A stretch of DNA of 61,290 nucleotides from Phycisphaerales bacterium UBA7800 (lineage in GTDB: Bacteria; Planctomycetota; Phycisphaerae; Phycisphaerales; Phycisphaeraceae): positions 1 to 61,290 of the forward strand of contig DLCK01000060.1 in assembly GCA_002480565.1 (NCBI GenBank), in the 5' to 3' direction. Positions 8,329 to 17,008 of the stretch are shown here, one piece after another; the first letter of the stretch is position 1; each line of letters starts with the position of its first letter. A model generated the notes under the pieces. It had not been told where the DNA came from. It worked only from the letters and a program-made list of their open reading frames with translations, and made no database searches. The position numbers and the translations under genes are program-made.

Positions 8329-9837
8329 TTATTGCGCAAGCGGTGCTTCAAATGCGCCCGCAGTCGGGTGTGCCGTGTCGCGTGCTTTGCCATCAAAATC
8401 TTTAAGCACACTTAGTCGGACGCCTTCGATTTTGCGGTCGTGCAGTTGGGTGGCGTTGGGCCACGGGTTGTGTGTCAGGCGGAAGTCTCCACTGTCATAA
8501 CTGACGAATGGCACGGTCGCGGGTTTGACCACCAGGCTTCCAGTATCCTGGGCGGTATCCTTTTTCCAATCCTCAAATGTTTTGACTTTCAATCCTTTAA
8601 CAGCACTACGTAGATAGGAACTGGGGATCGGATCAATCGCGTAGACATTGTTATCCGCATAGACCTGCCGGTATTTTTGAGGATCACCCTGGTCGTTCAT
8701 ATAGAACATGAAAAAGTCCCCAGCAGGACGATAGACCAGGTTGTTGTGATAGAAGGTTCGGCCTGCAAAATTCCACAGACAGCTAAAACCTTGTGAACCA
8801 CGCAAAGCTAACTGGCGAAGGTCTTGCGGCGCTTGGTTGAGGTCATAGATAAAAGTGTTGTGGACGTAGCGGTTGTCCCCGCCTCCGCCGTGGTAGTCTC
8901 CGATGGTTGTATTGATCAGGATGTTGTTGGTTAGAAACAGTGTGTTGGGTCCGGTGCCTCTACCAGGTGTTTTAAGGAAGGTGCAGTTGCGGATAATGTT
9001 GCGTTCGACTCGGAAAGTTTTGTCCTGATATTCCGGTTCGACACGACGAAAGCCCAGGTCAAACGCGGAGTCACCACTGGGGCGAAGCCAGTTTTCAACG
9101 ACCGTATTAAACAGCAAGCCGTTGGAAGGCGCATGGATGAGGATACCATCCTGATTGCGTCGGTGATCATCGTCTTGTGAGTTGTCATGGATATAGCAGT
9201 TTTGGATCACCTGCCAACCGGGGATTCGCGGGTGCTCAGCTCGCAGTCCGGTGTTGTTGATCCCGCCACGACCTGATGCACCGTTGTTGATGAAGATGCC
9301 ACCCCCTAAGCGATGCGTCGGGCGGTTGTCATATTGGACACCTGCGATTTCGACGTTTTCGATGAAGATTTCGCCGCACCCTTCAAGTCTTAAGTGATAG
9401 CTTTGGACAGTCCCTGCAAGGTAAAGATTGCGAACGATCACGCGATCTGCACCTTCGACAAGGATGCTGTGATACGCCTTGTAATCAGGATCGGTATTAA
9501 TGATGTTGATATTTTCAAGCACGACTTCTTTGACGTTGGCAATGTAGATCAACGTGCTTTTGTATTTATCAACGGGTCGATCCCAGTGGACTTTGTAGTT
9601 GAGGTCTTTGACATGCACGGCGTCCTGGTTAGCAAAGACTTGCCGGACTTCTTCGCCGTTGACTTGTTTAAACGGGATTTTTGAAAGGTCGTGTTTAGCC
9701 AACACATCACCGGTCGGAAGAGTGCTCCAGTCGGATTGATATTGTGTGCTGTATTTGCCGTGTTCGGGAATGAGTTGGTCGGCGAATGTGATGGAGGCAA
9801 AGCAGAGGGCGATCAGAAGGATGTGTCGAAGCGACAT
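8329..9837 (-). CDS. Secreted right-handed beta-helix protein, paralog 2
   Basis: 502 residues with signal peptide MSLRHILLIALCFASITFA. Mature protein begins with the same EHGKY..QYQSDWS..LPTGD motif as its downstream paralog, and shares long conserved blocks such as GADRVIVRNLYLAGTV and PGWQVIQNCYIHDN. The two are a tandem duplication that has diverged mostly at the N-terminal domain and C-terminus. The expected role is cleavage or recognition of an extracellular acidic polysaccharide. It lies 95 nt after a pseudopilin gene in the same direction; GAAAGAA precedes the ATG. Confidence 0.8.
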   Translation of the reverse strand: MSLRHILLIALCFASITFADQLIPEHGKYSTQYQSDWSTLPTGDVLAKHDLSKIPFKQVNGEEVRQVFANQDAVHVKDLNYKVHWDRPVDKYKSTLIYIANVKEVVLENINIINTDPDYKAYHSILVEGADRVIVRNLYLAGTVQSYHLRLEGCGEIFIENVEIAGVQYDNRPTHRLGGGIFINNGASGRGGINNTGLRAEHPRIPGWQVIQNCYIHDNSQDDDHRRNQDGILIHAPSNGLLFNTVVENWLRPSGDSAFDLGFRRVEPEYQDKTFRVERNIIRNCTFLKTPGRGTGPNTLFLTNNILINTTIGDYHGGGGDNRYVHNTFIYDLNQAPQDLRQLALRGSQGFSCLWNFAGRTFYHNNLVYRPAGDFFMFYMNDQGDPQKYRQVYADNNVYAIDPIPSSYLRSAVKGLKVKTFEDWKKDTAQDTGSLVVKPATVPFVSYDSGDFRLTHNPWPNATQLHDRKIEGVRLSVLKDFDGKARDTAHPTAGAFEAPLAQ

Positions 9838-9932
9838 GTGGAAATTCTTTCAAAAGGTGTGATCAAATAAAGGTAATACCCGGAGCTTAAAACCCCGGGT
9901 TTTAGTGTTTGAATCGTTGCTCTTGGGCGCGT

Positions 9933-10712
9933 TTACTGGGGCCAGCCCCAATACCAGATGTTCAGTGATTCGAGACTGTCGAGTTGTGGGCCGCTTCCAT
10001 TTTCAAGTAACCACGGATCGTTGCGTCGTTCGATGTGTCCATCAATGTAGAGGACGTTCATGCTGTCGCCGCCGTTGCCATGTCGCAGTACATTTTCTAG
10101 AGGTTCAACGACATCGTTGGAATTGTTGTACTTAAAGATTTCGTCGGTTTTAAAGGGGGTGAGGTTCCCGCCGTAGCGTCTGCCCACGGCATGGTTGTTC
10201 ATGGTACTGATGCCCATTTCAGCGGTGAGCATCAGGCGCGAAGGGTTGGTGCCTGTGGTGAAGTCGGTGAAGGTTCGCGGGTACTTGCCGTTGGTCCCAT
10301 CCTGACCGATCCCATGGTTATACCCATAGGAACGTGTCGGGCGGGAGATGTCAGGATTGGCTGCGGTAATGGTTTCACTTTCGCAGTAGTAAATGATGGT
10401 CGAAGGATCGTTGACCTCACTGATATTCAAGTACGAACGGATGGCCCAATCCCATGTGGTGTAGTCTGTGGCAGTGTCCCGAACTGGCGGAAGGTAATCG
10501 CCGAATTCTGAAGTGTAGGCGATCTCCGCAACGCCGATTTGTCTGAGATTTCCCGAGCATTTAATCGCTCTGGCGGACTCTCGTGCAGCTCCCAATGCAG
10601 GCAGAAGAATGGAGATTAACAGCGAGATAATCGAGATCACCACCAGCAGTTCGATGAGTGTAAAGCCGTTTGAAATGCGTCGGGCTTGCGTGTTATTTTG
10701 AGTGCTATGCAT
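9933..10712 (-). CDS. Type IV pseudopilin-like protein with C-terminal DG motif
   Basis: 259 residues. A prepilin peptidase site lies at G16-F17 (SNG/FTLIELLVV) with the essential Glu at +5, followed by the hydrophobic pilin helix to about residue 40 and the ALGAARESARAIKC segment. The C-terminal H...NVLYIDGH motif is the planctomycete H-X9-DG processing-associated signature in relaxed form. Planctomycetes encode many such proteins; they are thought to form surface filaments or secretion pseudopili, but function is unproven. AAAGGA lies 6 nt before the ATG. It is 36 nt after a LacI gene and upstream of two beta-helix genes, suggesting substrate-induced expression. Confidence 0.88.
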   Translation of the reverse strand: MHSTQNNTQARRISNGFTLIELLVVISIISLLISILLPALGAARESARAIKCSGNLRQIGVAEIAYTSEFGDYLPPVRDTATDYTTWDWAIRSYLNISEVNDPSTIIYYCESETITAANPDISRPTRSYGYNHGIGQDGTNGKYPRTFTDFTTGTNPSRLMLTAEMGISTMNNHAVGRRYGGNLTPFKTDEIFKYNNSNDVVEPLENVLRHGNGGDSMNVLYIDGHIERRNDPWLLENGSGPQLDSLESLNIWYWGWPQ

Positions 10713-10748
10713 GTCGATTCCTTTGCAGTCAAGAGCGAAGGGTGTCCA

Positions 10749-11855
10749 TCAGTCGCAGCACGGGCCGGTCGATTCACGGAGGAGGACCTGCGGGGCAAAG
10801 ATCTGCTGGATACTTTGTGATTTGTCTTTGTGATTCTCAATGCGATCAATGAGACGTTTGGCTGCCCAATGCCCCATTTTTGAAAGTGAATTGCTGATGT
10901 TGGTCAAAGGCGGATTGATGAACTTGCACCATTCGCGGTCACCAATACCAATGACGCTGCGCTGCTGGGGGACTTTGATCCCCATCTTGCGATATTCGTC
11001 GATCGCGCCCAATGCAGATCGGAAAATCCCACCAATTAAAGCTGTGGGTTGAACGTCCAGGGATTGCATCCATTGGACTGCCATGCGACCTTCATTGCTG
11101 ACAAAGTCCTCGCCGGGCTCGGGGGTGTATTGTTGGATGTTCAGGTCGAAAATCCATCGCTCGTCGATGTCGAGTTTGAGTTCTTTGGCAGCTTTGATGA
11201 ATCCGATTTGGCGTTGCTGCAAACCAATGTCTCGACGTGCCGAGCCTGCATGAATCGGTCGGGTATTGCCTATGAATCCGATGCGACGGTGACCGAGTGA
11301 CATGAGATGTTCCATTGCCATTTTGACTGCTGCCTGATGGTCAAAAAGTGCAACATCCACGCCGGGGACTTGGCAGAGTGTGTTGACAGCCACAAGGTTG
11401 GGCATGTGTTTGACGAGTTTGGCTAACCACTTGGCATCCTCAGGTGTCCGCAGCAGGATCAAGCCGTCAAAGCGACCCTGGCGACATTTGTCGATGCAAT
11501 TTTCCAGAGGGTCATCGCCCGATGCATTCAGAAGGATGGTGTCATAGCCATGCTCGCGTGTCACCTCGTCGATACCTGCAATCATGTTCGACTCGTAATC
11601 CTGCGAGACACCAGAGAAGGGACCTTCCTGCCAAATGAACAGGCCGATGGTTTTGGTGGATCGGGAAACAAGACTCCGGGCAACGAGATTAGGGCGGTAA
11701 CCCATTTCGTCTGCAATCTTGCGAACCCGGTCATGCGTCTGCTGACTGACGGACACATTGCCCTTGGCATTGTTGAGGACTTTGGAGGCCACCGCGACTG
11801 AGCATTGGGCGGCCTGAGCGACTTGTTTAAGCGTGGTGGGGTGTGTGGTTGTCAT
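10749..11855 (-). CDS. LacI/GalR-family transcriptional regulator
   Basis: 368 residues. The N-terminal LacI helix-turn-helix (LKQVAQAAQCSVAVASKVLN, about 8-27) and hinge (GYRPNLVARSL) precede a periplasmic-binding-protein-like sensor domain ending in a short tail. It should bind a sugar derived from the polysaccharide attacked by the operon products and repress or activate the operon, including itself. A promoter (TTGACT-N16-TATGCT) lies upstream at 11889-11916, with a CG-centred imperfect palindrome between it and the ATG. No Shine-Dalgarno is evident. Confidence 0.92.
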   Translation of the reverse strand: MTTTHPTTLKQVAQAAQCSVAVASKVLNNAKGNVSVSQQTHDRVRKIADEMGYRPNLVARSLVSRSTKTIGLFIWQEGPFSGVSQDYESNMIAGIDEVTREHGYDTILLNASGDDPLENCIDKCRQGRFDGLILLRTPEDAKWLAKLVKHMPNLVAVNTLCQVPGVDVALFDHQAAVKMAMEHLMSLGHRRIGFIGNTRPIHAGSARRDIGLQQRQIGFIKAAKELKLDIDERWIFDLNIQQYTPEPGEDFVSNEGRMAVQWMQSLDVQPTALIGGIFRSALGAIDEYRKMGIKVPQQRSVIGIGDREWCKFINPPLTNISNSLSKMGHWAAKRLIDRIENHKDKSQSIQQIFAPQVLLRESTGPCCD

Positions 11856-11861
11856 GTTTAA

Positions 11862-11873
11862 TGTAACGTTTAA
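11862..11873. promoter_or_regulatory. Candidate LacI-type operator
   Basis: TGTAACGTTTAA is an imperfect palindrome centred on CG, as LacI-family operators are. It lies 6 nt upstream of the ATG at 11855 and downstream of the predicted promoter, a position suited to autorepression. Confidence 0.35.
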
Positions 11874-11888
11874 TCTCCGGTTGATATA

Positions 11889-11916
11889 AGCATAGGCGCC
11901 AGACGGGGACAGTCAA
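11889..11916 (-). promoter_or_regulatory. Sigma-70-like promoter of the LacI-pseudopilin-beta-helix operon
   Basis: Minus strand TTGACT, 16-nt spacer, TATGCT. The -10 lies 33 nt before the ATG of the regulator. Confidence 0.5.
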
Positions 11917-11929
11917 GGATTTACCCCAA

Positions 11930-12246
11930 GAATCTTGGGACTCGATTTGAAATCAGCAATCAGTTTGAGCGTAATTGAAAGTCTATATTTTAGACGGACT
12001 GCTCGTGTATTGAAGCGAACCTGCCAAATGTCAAACCCCTCTACATCTTGATTGATACTTGCATTTGGAAGCTCAAATGGTTTTGATTTTTTGAAAAAAC
12101 ATTATGTTTATAAAAATATATTTGATTGGTTATAAGGTGTTTATTGTTTTGTAAACAATTAATATTAAATTGTTTAAGCAATATGTCGTCAATGTAATGT
12201 TGTGCTGGGGCGTCGCAGGTACAATAAATCAAAACAAATCAAAGTA
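11930..12246. other. AT-rich divergent intergenic region with long palindrome
   Basis: Region between two outward-facing LacI genes, clearly more AT-rich than its surroundings, without a credible ORF. At 12153-12175 lies a 23-nt near-perfect palindrome whose arms are AAACAATT and AATTGTTT around an AT core. It may be a regulator site or a curved-DNA control region serving both operons. Confidence 0.5.
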
Positions 12247-12274
12247 TTGACTTAGTTTGATTATTGAATATGAT
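12247..12274 (+). promoter_or_regulatory. Sigma-70-like promoter of the second LacI operon
   Basis: TTGACT, 16-nt spacer, TATGAT; the -10 ends 79 nt before the ATG at 12354. Confidence 0.5.
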
Positions 12275-12353
12275 TGATATGTTCCTGTAACGAGTCTAGT
12301 ATTTGTTCCTGTATGGAATGAGCCAGGTCAAAGCAAGTGATTCAGGATGGTCT

Positions 12354-13424
12354 ATGGCTGCTACAATGACTGATATTGCGCGAGAAGCGAACGTTTCGAT
12401 TTCGCTGGTTTCCAAGTTGTTACGCAACGATCCCTCGCTAAAAGTTTCACCAGCCACAAAACAGCGTGTCCTGGATGTTTGTAAACGCATGGACGGCGTA
12501 CGCTCTTTGAATGTTCGTCTTTCCGACCCTTGCCGTGTGGTTGTTCCGGTCAATCGCATTTTTGCACATGACAGCGTCGATTACATTGCCAAACGATCTG
12601 AAGGTCAGGCTGTTCAGCAAATCATTGAACAGCAAGGCGGCCGGCTCAGTGTGGTGTTTTTTGTTGAGTCCCAGTGTCTTTCGACCATTGAGAAGTTGAT
12701 GGATGATCCGGATTATTGCAATGCATTACTGTTTTTTGGTGGCTTGATGTCCACGGAGTTGGCAGAGCTGTTGCATCGCCGGAAGTTTCCGCATATTTGC
12801 TTGAATGATAAAGACAGCCGTTATCCCGTGAATACATTTTTCCTTGATGTTCAGGGTGCGATGCGTCAGGTCATCGATCATCTTTACGATCTTGGGCATC
12901 GTCACATCGCCTATGCAGGGCCAACCCGGCAACGCTTGCCACACTTGGTTGCTGCGCTCGTTGAGCATGAATTGACGTATCACTCTCAAGCTTATTGTCT
13001 CATGGGTGACTATGTCCCGGCACATTCTGATCCTGACGAAGGCCGGAAGCTGGGGTATGAATACTTCAAGCGTTGGCTCAAGAATCGCCCGACACATATT
13101 ACTGCTATCGTCGCGCATAACGATTACATCGCATTGGGAGTCATCGATGCAATGCACGATGCAGGTTTACGCCCCGGACACGATTTGAGTGTGGTGGGCT
13201 TTGACAATATTGAATCCGGCAAAACGTTAAATGATGAAAAACCTTGCCTGACAACTGTGGATTATCCACGAACTGATATAGGCAAACGAGCAGCAGAGCG
13301 GCTTTTGGCTCAACACCAGAAACGGGAAAACCTCATTACCCATGAGCGGTATCCCGCGCGACTCGTTATCCGACAGTCCACCGGCCCGGTATTTATTAGT
13401 GGAGTAGCTGAATCTGTTGAATAA
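12354..13424 (+). CDS. LacI/GalR-family transcriptional regulator
   Basis: 356 residues. The helix-turn-helix is MTDIAREANVSISLVSKLL near the N-terminus; the usual hinge is shortened (RMDGVRSLNVRL instead of GYRPN..AR), which is atypical. The sensor domain includes HLYDLGHRHIAYAG and SVVGFDNIESG, standard LacI blocks. The start at 12354 has AGGA 6 nt upstream; the frame is open to a TTG at 12303 without support. It is the first gene of an operon with a pseudopilin and a DUF4838 protein, so the inducer is probably an oligosaccharide or uronate. Confidence 0.9.
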   Translation: MAATMTDIAREANVSISLVSKLLRNDPSLKVSPATKQRVLDVCKRMDGVRSLNVRLSDPCRVVVPVNRIFAHDSVDYIAKRSEGQAVQQIIEQQGGRLSVVFFVESQCLSTIEKLMDDPDYCNALLFFGGLMSTELAELLHRRKFPHICLNDKDSRYPVNTFFLDVQGAMRQVIDHLYDLGHRHIAYAGPTRQRLPHLVAALVEHELTYHSQAYCLMGDYVPAHSDPDEGRKLGYEYFKRWLKNRPTHITAIVAHNDYIALGVIDAMHDAGLRPGHDLSVVGFDNIESGKTLNDEKPCLTTVDYPRTDIGKRAAERLLAQHQKRENLITHERYPARLVIRQSTGPVFISGVAESVE

Positions 13425-13460
13425 ACAACTGAGTTCTCGCGAGCCATGAAAGGAATTGCC

Positions 13461-14249
13461 ATGGAGTCCGGATTAACCAGGACACGTGTAAAGGCATTTA
13501 CGTTGATTGAGCTGTTAGTGGTGATCTCGATCGTCTCTTTACTTATTTCAATCCTGTTGCCAGCATTACAGGCAGCTCGACAAGCAGCGCAGGCCATTAA
13601 ATGTGGTAACAACCTTCATCAAATCGGGGTTGCATGGCTTAACTATCAGGTAGGTAACCGCGATTACATGCCTGTGAAAGATCCGATCGGTTTATCCAGA
13701 CGTGGCAGGGGTTGGATCTGGCAGATGACTCAGGAGCAACTGCTCTATACCGGACCTTGGGAAGAGAAAGAGGAACCGCTTATTGGTGGCGTTGAAAAAT
13801 GCCCGTTGGAACTGCGTCGTTTTGAAGATAGTACCTATCAGATGGAGTTTTACGGCCCGTCACATTATGCCTTGTGGTGGCCACTCAGTGGATACGATAT
13901 GACGCAAACACGTCACGAATCCAAAGCCGGCGGAGATCCAGACTCCCCGTTTCGCGTGAGCATGATTTTACAACCCTCCAATACACCCGTCGCCTGGGAT
14001 GGTGATACGGATATGAATATGGGGCAGTATGCAGGCCTTGCGACTCCGGGGGTGGGTACGACACCATCCAGATTGATCGCTTTGCGACATCAAGGAGAAA
14101 GTGCCAGTCGTTTGTCAGCAGATGGCAGTATCAAGGCCATTAACCAAACGCCTCTAACCAATGATATTTCAGGCAATGCAGCCTATCTGGGAGGGGAAGC
14201 GAAAAATTGGATCCTGCCTCCACAGAATTGGATCTTACCCAAATGGTGA
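13461..14249 (+). CDS. Type IV pseudopilin-like protein
   Basis: 262 residues. The prepilin motif is KA/FTLIELLVVISIVSLL with Ala rather than Gly at -1 and Glu at +5, followed by the pilin helix. A long polar domain ends with HQGESASRLSADGSIK, the relaxed H-Xn-DG motif. The start at 13461 has AAAGGA 6 nt upstream (an ATG at 13446 is in frame but lacks this). It is 36 nt downstream of a LacI gene and 130 nt upstream of a DUF4838 gene. The globular part shares little with the pseudopilins at 9933 and 38668, which suggests different binding partners. Confidence 0.86.
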   Translation: MESGLTRTRVKAFTLIELLVVISIVSLLISILLPALQAARQAAQAIKCGNNLHQIGVAWLNYQVGNRDYMPVKDPIGLSRRGRGWIWQMTQEQLLYTGPWEEKEEPLIGGVEKCPLELRRFEDSTYQMEFYGPSHYALWWPLSGYDMTQTRHESKAGGDPDSPFRVSMILQPSNTPVAWDGDTDMNMGQYAGLATPGVGTTPSRLIALRHQGESASRLSADGSIKAINQTPLTNDISGNAAYLGGEAKNWILPPQNWILPKW

Positions 14250-14378
14250 TTCCCCAAGTTCACTAAGGTTTTAACCCATTTCAATAAGTCGTTGGCATCG
14301 GCGTTTTGCGTTTTGCATCTACTGGATGTGAGGGGCTGTCAGATGTCGTCGTTGACTGAATGAGTGAAAGGATACTTG

Positions 14379-16268
14379 ATGTTTTGGAAACCAAATGCTG
14401 CTTGTGCGATGCACCCATGTCGTCGCATGCACATACTCTCGGGCTTGTCTGTGATGGTCTTTGTTCTTGCATGGATGATCAGTAGTGCTTCGACTTTGCA
14501 TGCCCAGTCACCCGTCACATTGGCTCGTGATGGTCAGACCATGGCAAGCATTGTGGTACAGGAAAATGCTCCCGCAGCAACACAGTTTGCGGCTACTGAA
14601 CTTCAGAAATTCCTGTCACTCGTGACCGGTGCAACATTTGAAATTCGGCATCAGCCAAGCGATTCGGGTTCATCAATTTTTCTGGGGTACAGTCCGACTG
14701 TTGAAAAACACGGACTCACACTGGACAAGCTCAAACCCGACGGTTTTTATCAAGCCCTGATCAATGGCAATCTCTACCTTGTCGGCAGGGATGATCCCTC
14801 TGACAAATTTATGCCCGTCGATCGTGATGAGTTGTACGACAAAGAGCACGGGACACTCAATGCTGTCTACAACTTCCTTGAACAAGAATGCGGTGTGCGA
14901 TGGTTGATGCCCGGGGAGATTGGACAGGTCATCCCCAAGCTTGATGTTTTGACCATTGAGCCTGGTATTCACTGTGAAAACCCTGTGTTTACTGATCGGA
15001 AAATGGACTATCTCGGGCATTTTTTAAAATTCAAGGATATTGATGACTTCACTGATTCACGCATGGAAATGACCCTTTGGTTGATGCGCCAAAGGTGGAC
15101 TACCGACAATTTTCAGAGAGGTCTGCATTCGACTGATCGTTTTGAGTTCGGTAAACGCTTTGGCCAATCCAATCCCGAATATTTCGCGCTGCAAAAAGAC
15201 GGTCAACGTGCGATCAACACGCGGCGTGGATCGTACCTTTGCTGGTCTGAACCTGGCGTTGCAAAGGAGTTCATCAAGGATGCGCGAGCGTGGTTGCAAG
15301 GCCAGCCACCGCAGTCCCGAGGGTTAAGCGAGTGGTCTGCCAATTGCTTTACGAAGAATCAGGTTTGTGTGGATCCCAATGACGCTTATAAACATTATGC
15401 TTGTCAATGCGACAAGTGCACTGCGATTCAGAAAAAATATGGGGCAGACGCAAAGGATTACAGTTCGGTAATCTGGCCTGCGATTGTCGAGGTTGCTCGT
15501 GGTATCGAAGATATCAAAGGAGCGTATATCTCAACACTCGCTTATCCGCCCAAGCTCTTTACGCCCCAGGCGGTCCAAATGCCTTCCAATGTACATGTTC
15601 GCTTGTGTATCACTGGTGCGCCGTCGATCTATGCGCCGGATCTATACCGCCAGGAGCTTGCATTACTCCAGCAATGGAGCAAATTGATGCACGGCAATCT
15701 TGCTTTGTTCACCTACCAGAACATCAGTCGGTTTGATCCACTTGAGGTTGCGATGGAGACCATGCCACGAGCAACGGCACAGTTTTATCGTGACACCAAA
15801 CCGTATATCCGCGGGGCACGCATCTTGCGAGCAGGGACTCAGATGACCACCAATATGCTCGATTATTACATCGCCATGCGGTTGCTCTGGAATCCAGATC
15901 AGTCCGTCGATGAATTGTTGGACGACTATTTTCTCAAAGGCTACGGGCCCGCTGCCAAACCCGTTGCCGAGCTTTATGAACGACTCGAATCACTATGGCA
16001 GACAATCTATACGTTCTATCCAAACCTTCAGGCACAAGATGTGCGTTACGCACGTGGGAAACGGCAAGGGGCAGCCAAAGAACAGGATTTGTGGAATAAG
16101 ATTTACACCGATCAGCAATTGACGCAGTTTGATCACTGGTTAACCGAGGCTCAGCAATTGGCCCAAGGGTCTCCGCAAATTCAGGCCAGGATATCACTGT
16201 TGCGGAAAAACTTTTATGACCCTTTGAAAGCAAAACGTGATCAATTTTTTACACGCCAACAAAATTGA
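14379..16268 (+). CDS. Secreted DUF4838 protein, alpha-glucuronidase-like N-domain
   Basis: 629 residues with a signal segment (LSGLSVMVFVLAWMISSASTLHA). The first 150 residues (ATQFAATELQKFLSLVTGATF, SIFLGYSP) resemble the N-terminal domain shared by alpha-glucuronidases and hyaluronidase-like glycosidases. The central part with EWSANCFTKNQVCVDPN and a Cys pair CQCDKC is characteristic of DUF4838. Expected to act on an extracellular glycan, possibly a uronic-acid polymer; activity is not established for the family. Start at 14379 is set by AAAGGA upstream. Third gene of the LacI-pseudopilin operon. Confidence 0.8.
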   Translation: MFWKPNAACAMHPCRRMHILSGLSVMVFVLAWMISSASTLHAQSPVTLARDGQTMASIVVQENAPAATQFAATELQKFLSLVTGATFEIRHQPSDSGSSIFLGYSPTVEKHGLTLDKLKPDGFYQALINGNLYLVGRDDPSDKFMPVDRDELYDKEHGTLNAVYNFLEQECGVRWLMPGEIGQVIPKLDVLTIEPGIHCENPVFTDRKMDYLGHFLKFKDIDDFTDSRMEMTLWLMRQRWTTDNFQRGLHSTDRFEFGKRFGQSNPEYFALQKDGQRAINTRRGSYLCWSEPGVAKEFIKDARAWLQGQPPQSRGLSEWSANCFTKNQVCVDPNDAYKHYACQCDKCTAIQKKYGADAKDYSSVIWPAIVEVARGIEDIKGAYISTLAYPPKLFTPQAVQMPSNVHVRLCITGAPSIYAPDLYRQELALLQQWSKLMHGNLALFTYQNISRFDPLEVAMETMPRATAQFYRDTKPYIRGARILRAGTQMTTNMLDYYIAMRLLWNPDQSVDELLDDYFLKGYGPAAKPVAELYERLESLWQTIYTFYPNLQAQDVRYARGKRQGAAKEQDLWNKIYTDQQLTQFDHWLTEAQQLAQGSPQIQARISLLRKNFYDPLKAKRDQFFTRQQN

Positions 16269-16459
16269 TTGCTACCTGTAACATTCAGATGAACATCTAG
16301 ATGATCTGGATTTCTTGCTTGATCTGCACACGAAACAGTTGTCGTATGTTTGTTGCAAGAAGCTGTGTTGCGACTTCAATGTGTTTGTCTCTGACGCTCG
16401 AATCACTTCATACTTGAGGCTTTGAGGCCGACTTATTCGCTTGGGATCAAAACCTTAAT

Positions 16460-16465
16460 TACACT
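16460..16465 (+). promoter_or_regulatory. -10-like TACACT for leaderless mRNA
   Basis: TACACT followed by 6 nt and the ATG at 16472 (an in-frame ATG directly abuts the hexamer at 16466). No Shine-Dalgarno. Confidence 0.4.
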
Positions 16466-16471
16466 ATGGCG

Positions 16472-16867
16472 ATGAACGACACGCCGCAGACATCCGAAGT
16501 GACTGACGAAGCTCCCTCACTCCAAGGCAAAATTCTGGATTGCACAGAGGCTAATGGTCTCGATGGGATCGTTGCCCAGGCCGTGGACTATCGCGGTGAT
16601 GTGATCTTGGAATTGCTCGACGGACAGCAAATCGAAGGCTATGTCTTTGATCGTCGTCCGCAAGAGAATCCGCCAATTGCGCGAATGTGGCCCAAGGGCA
16701 ACGACCAATTGTTCGTCGTGCCCTACAGTCAGATCGCCAGGATCCATTTCATCGGCAAAGATGCAGCCGCAGGCAAGAGCTGGGAAACCTGGGTCAAAAA
16801 ACACGCAGAGAAAACAGCCAAAGGCGAAAAGGCGGAAATGCTCCCCGACTCGCTGGATGAAGATTAA
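16472..16867 (+). CDS. Conserved hypothetical protein, Sm-like beta segment
   Basis: 131 residues from the second ATG (133 from 16466). Not recognised as a named family. The central part (YRGDVILELLDGQQIEGYVF, then LFVVPYSQIARIHFIG) has the strand pattern of small Sm-like or bacterial DUF barrels, where a ligand- or RNA-binding strand pair ends in G-Y-V-F. It ends in the helix KSWETWVKKHAEK and an acidic tail. It lies upstream of trpE, separated by an inverted repeat, so it is probably not strictly co-transcribed. Function unknown. Confidence 0.7.
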   Translation: MNDTPQTSEVTDEAPSLQGKILDCTEANGLDGIVAQAVDYRGDVILELLDGQQIEGYVFDRRPQENPPIARMWPKGNDQLFVVPYSQIARIHFIGKDAAAGKSWETWVKKHAEKTAKGEKAEMLPDSLDED

Positions 16868-16891
16868 AACCATACATTGAACCAAGGCATG

Positions 16892-16987
16892 ATTAACCAC
16901 AGAGACACAGAGACACAGAGGAGTACAATCATAGAGATTGTCTCGTGTCTTGATCCGGCTCTGTGTCTCAGTGCCTCTGTGGTTAAA
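16892..16987. repeat. Inverted-repeat element of the CCACAGAG type
   Basis: Two 28-nt arms at 16893-16920 and 16960-16987 matching 26/28 when inverted, each beginning TTAACCACAGAG. Spacer about 39 nt. Sequences of this type recur as intergenic repeats in many bacterial genomes. Placed between a conserved gene and trpE, it could form a long RNA hairpin in a trpE leader. Confidence 0.85.
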
Positions 16988-17008
16988 TAAAGTAAACAGA
17001 ACGTAGTC

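Noticed and set aside
9866..9905. Possible terminator between beta-helix and pseudopilin genes
   Set aside because: Six-pair stem ACCCGG/CCGGGT has its T tract on the strand opposite to the operon and the genes appear co-transcribed.
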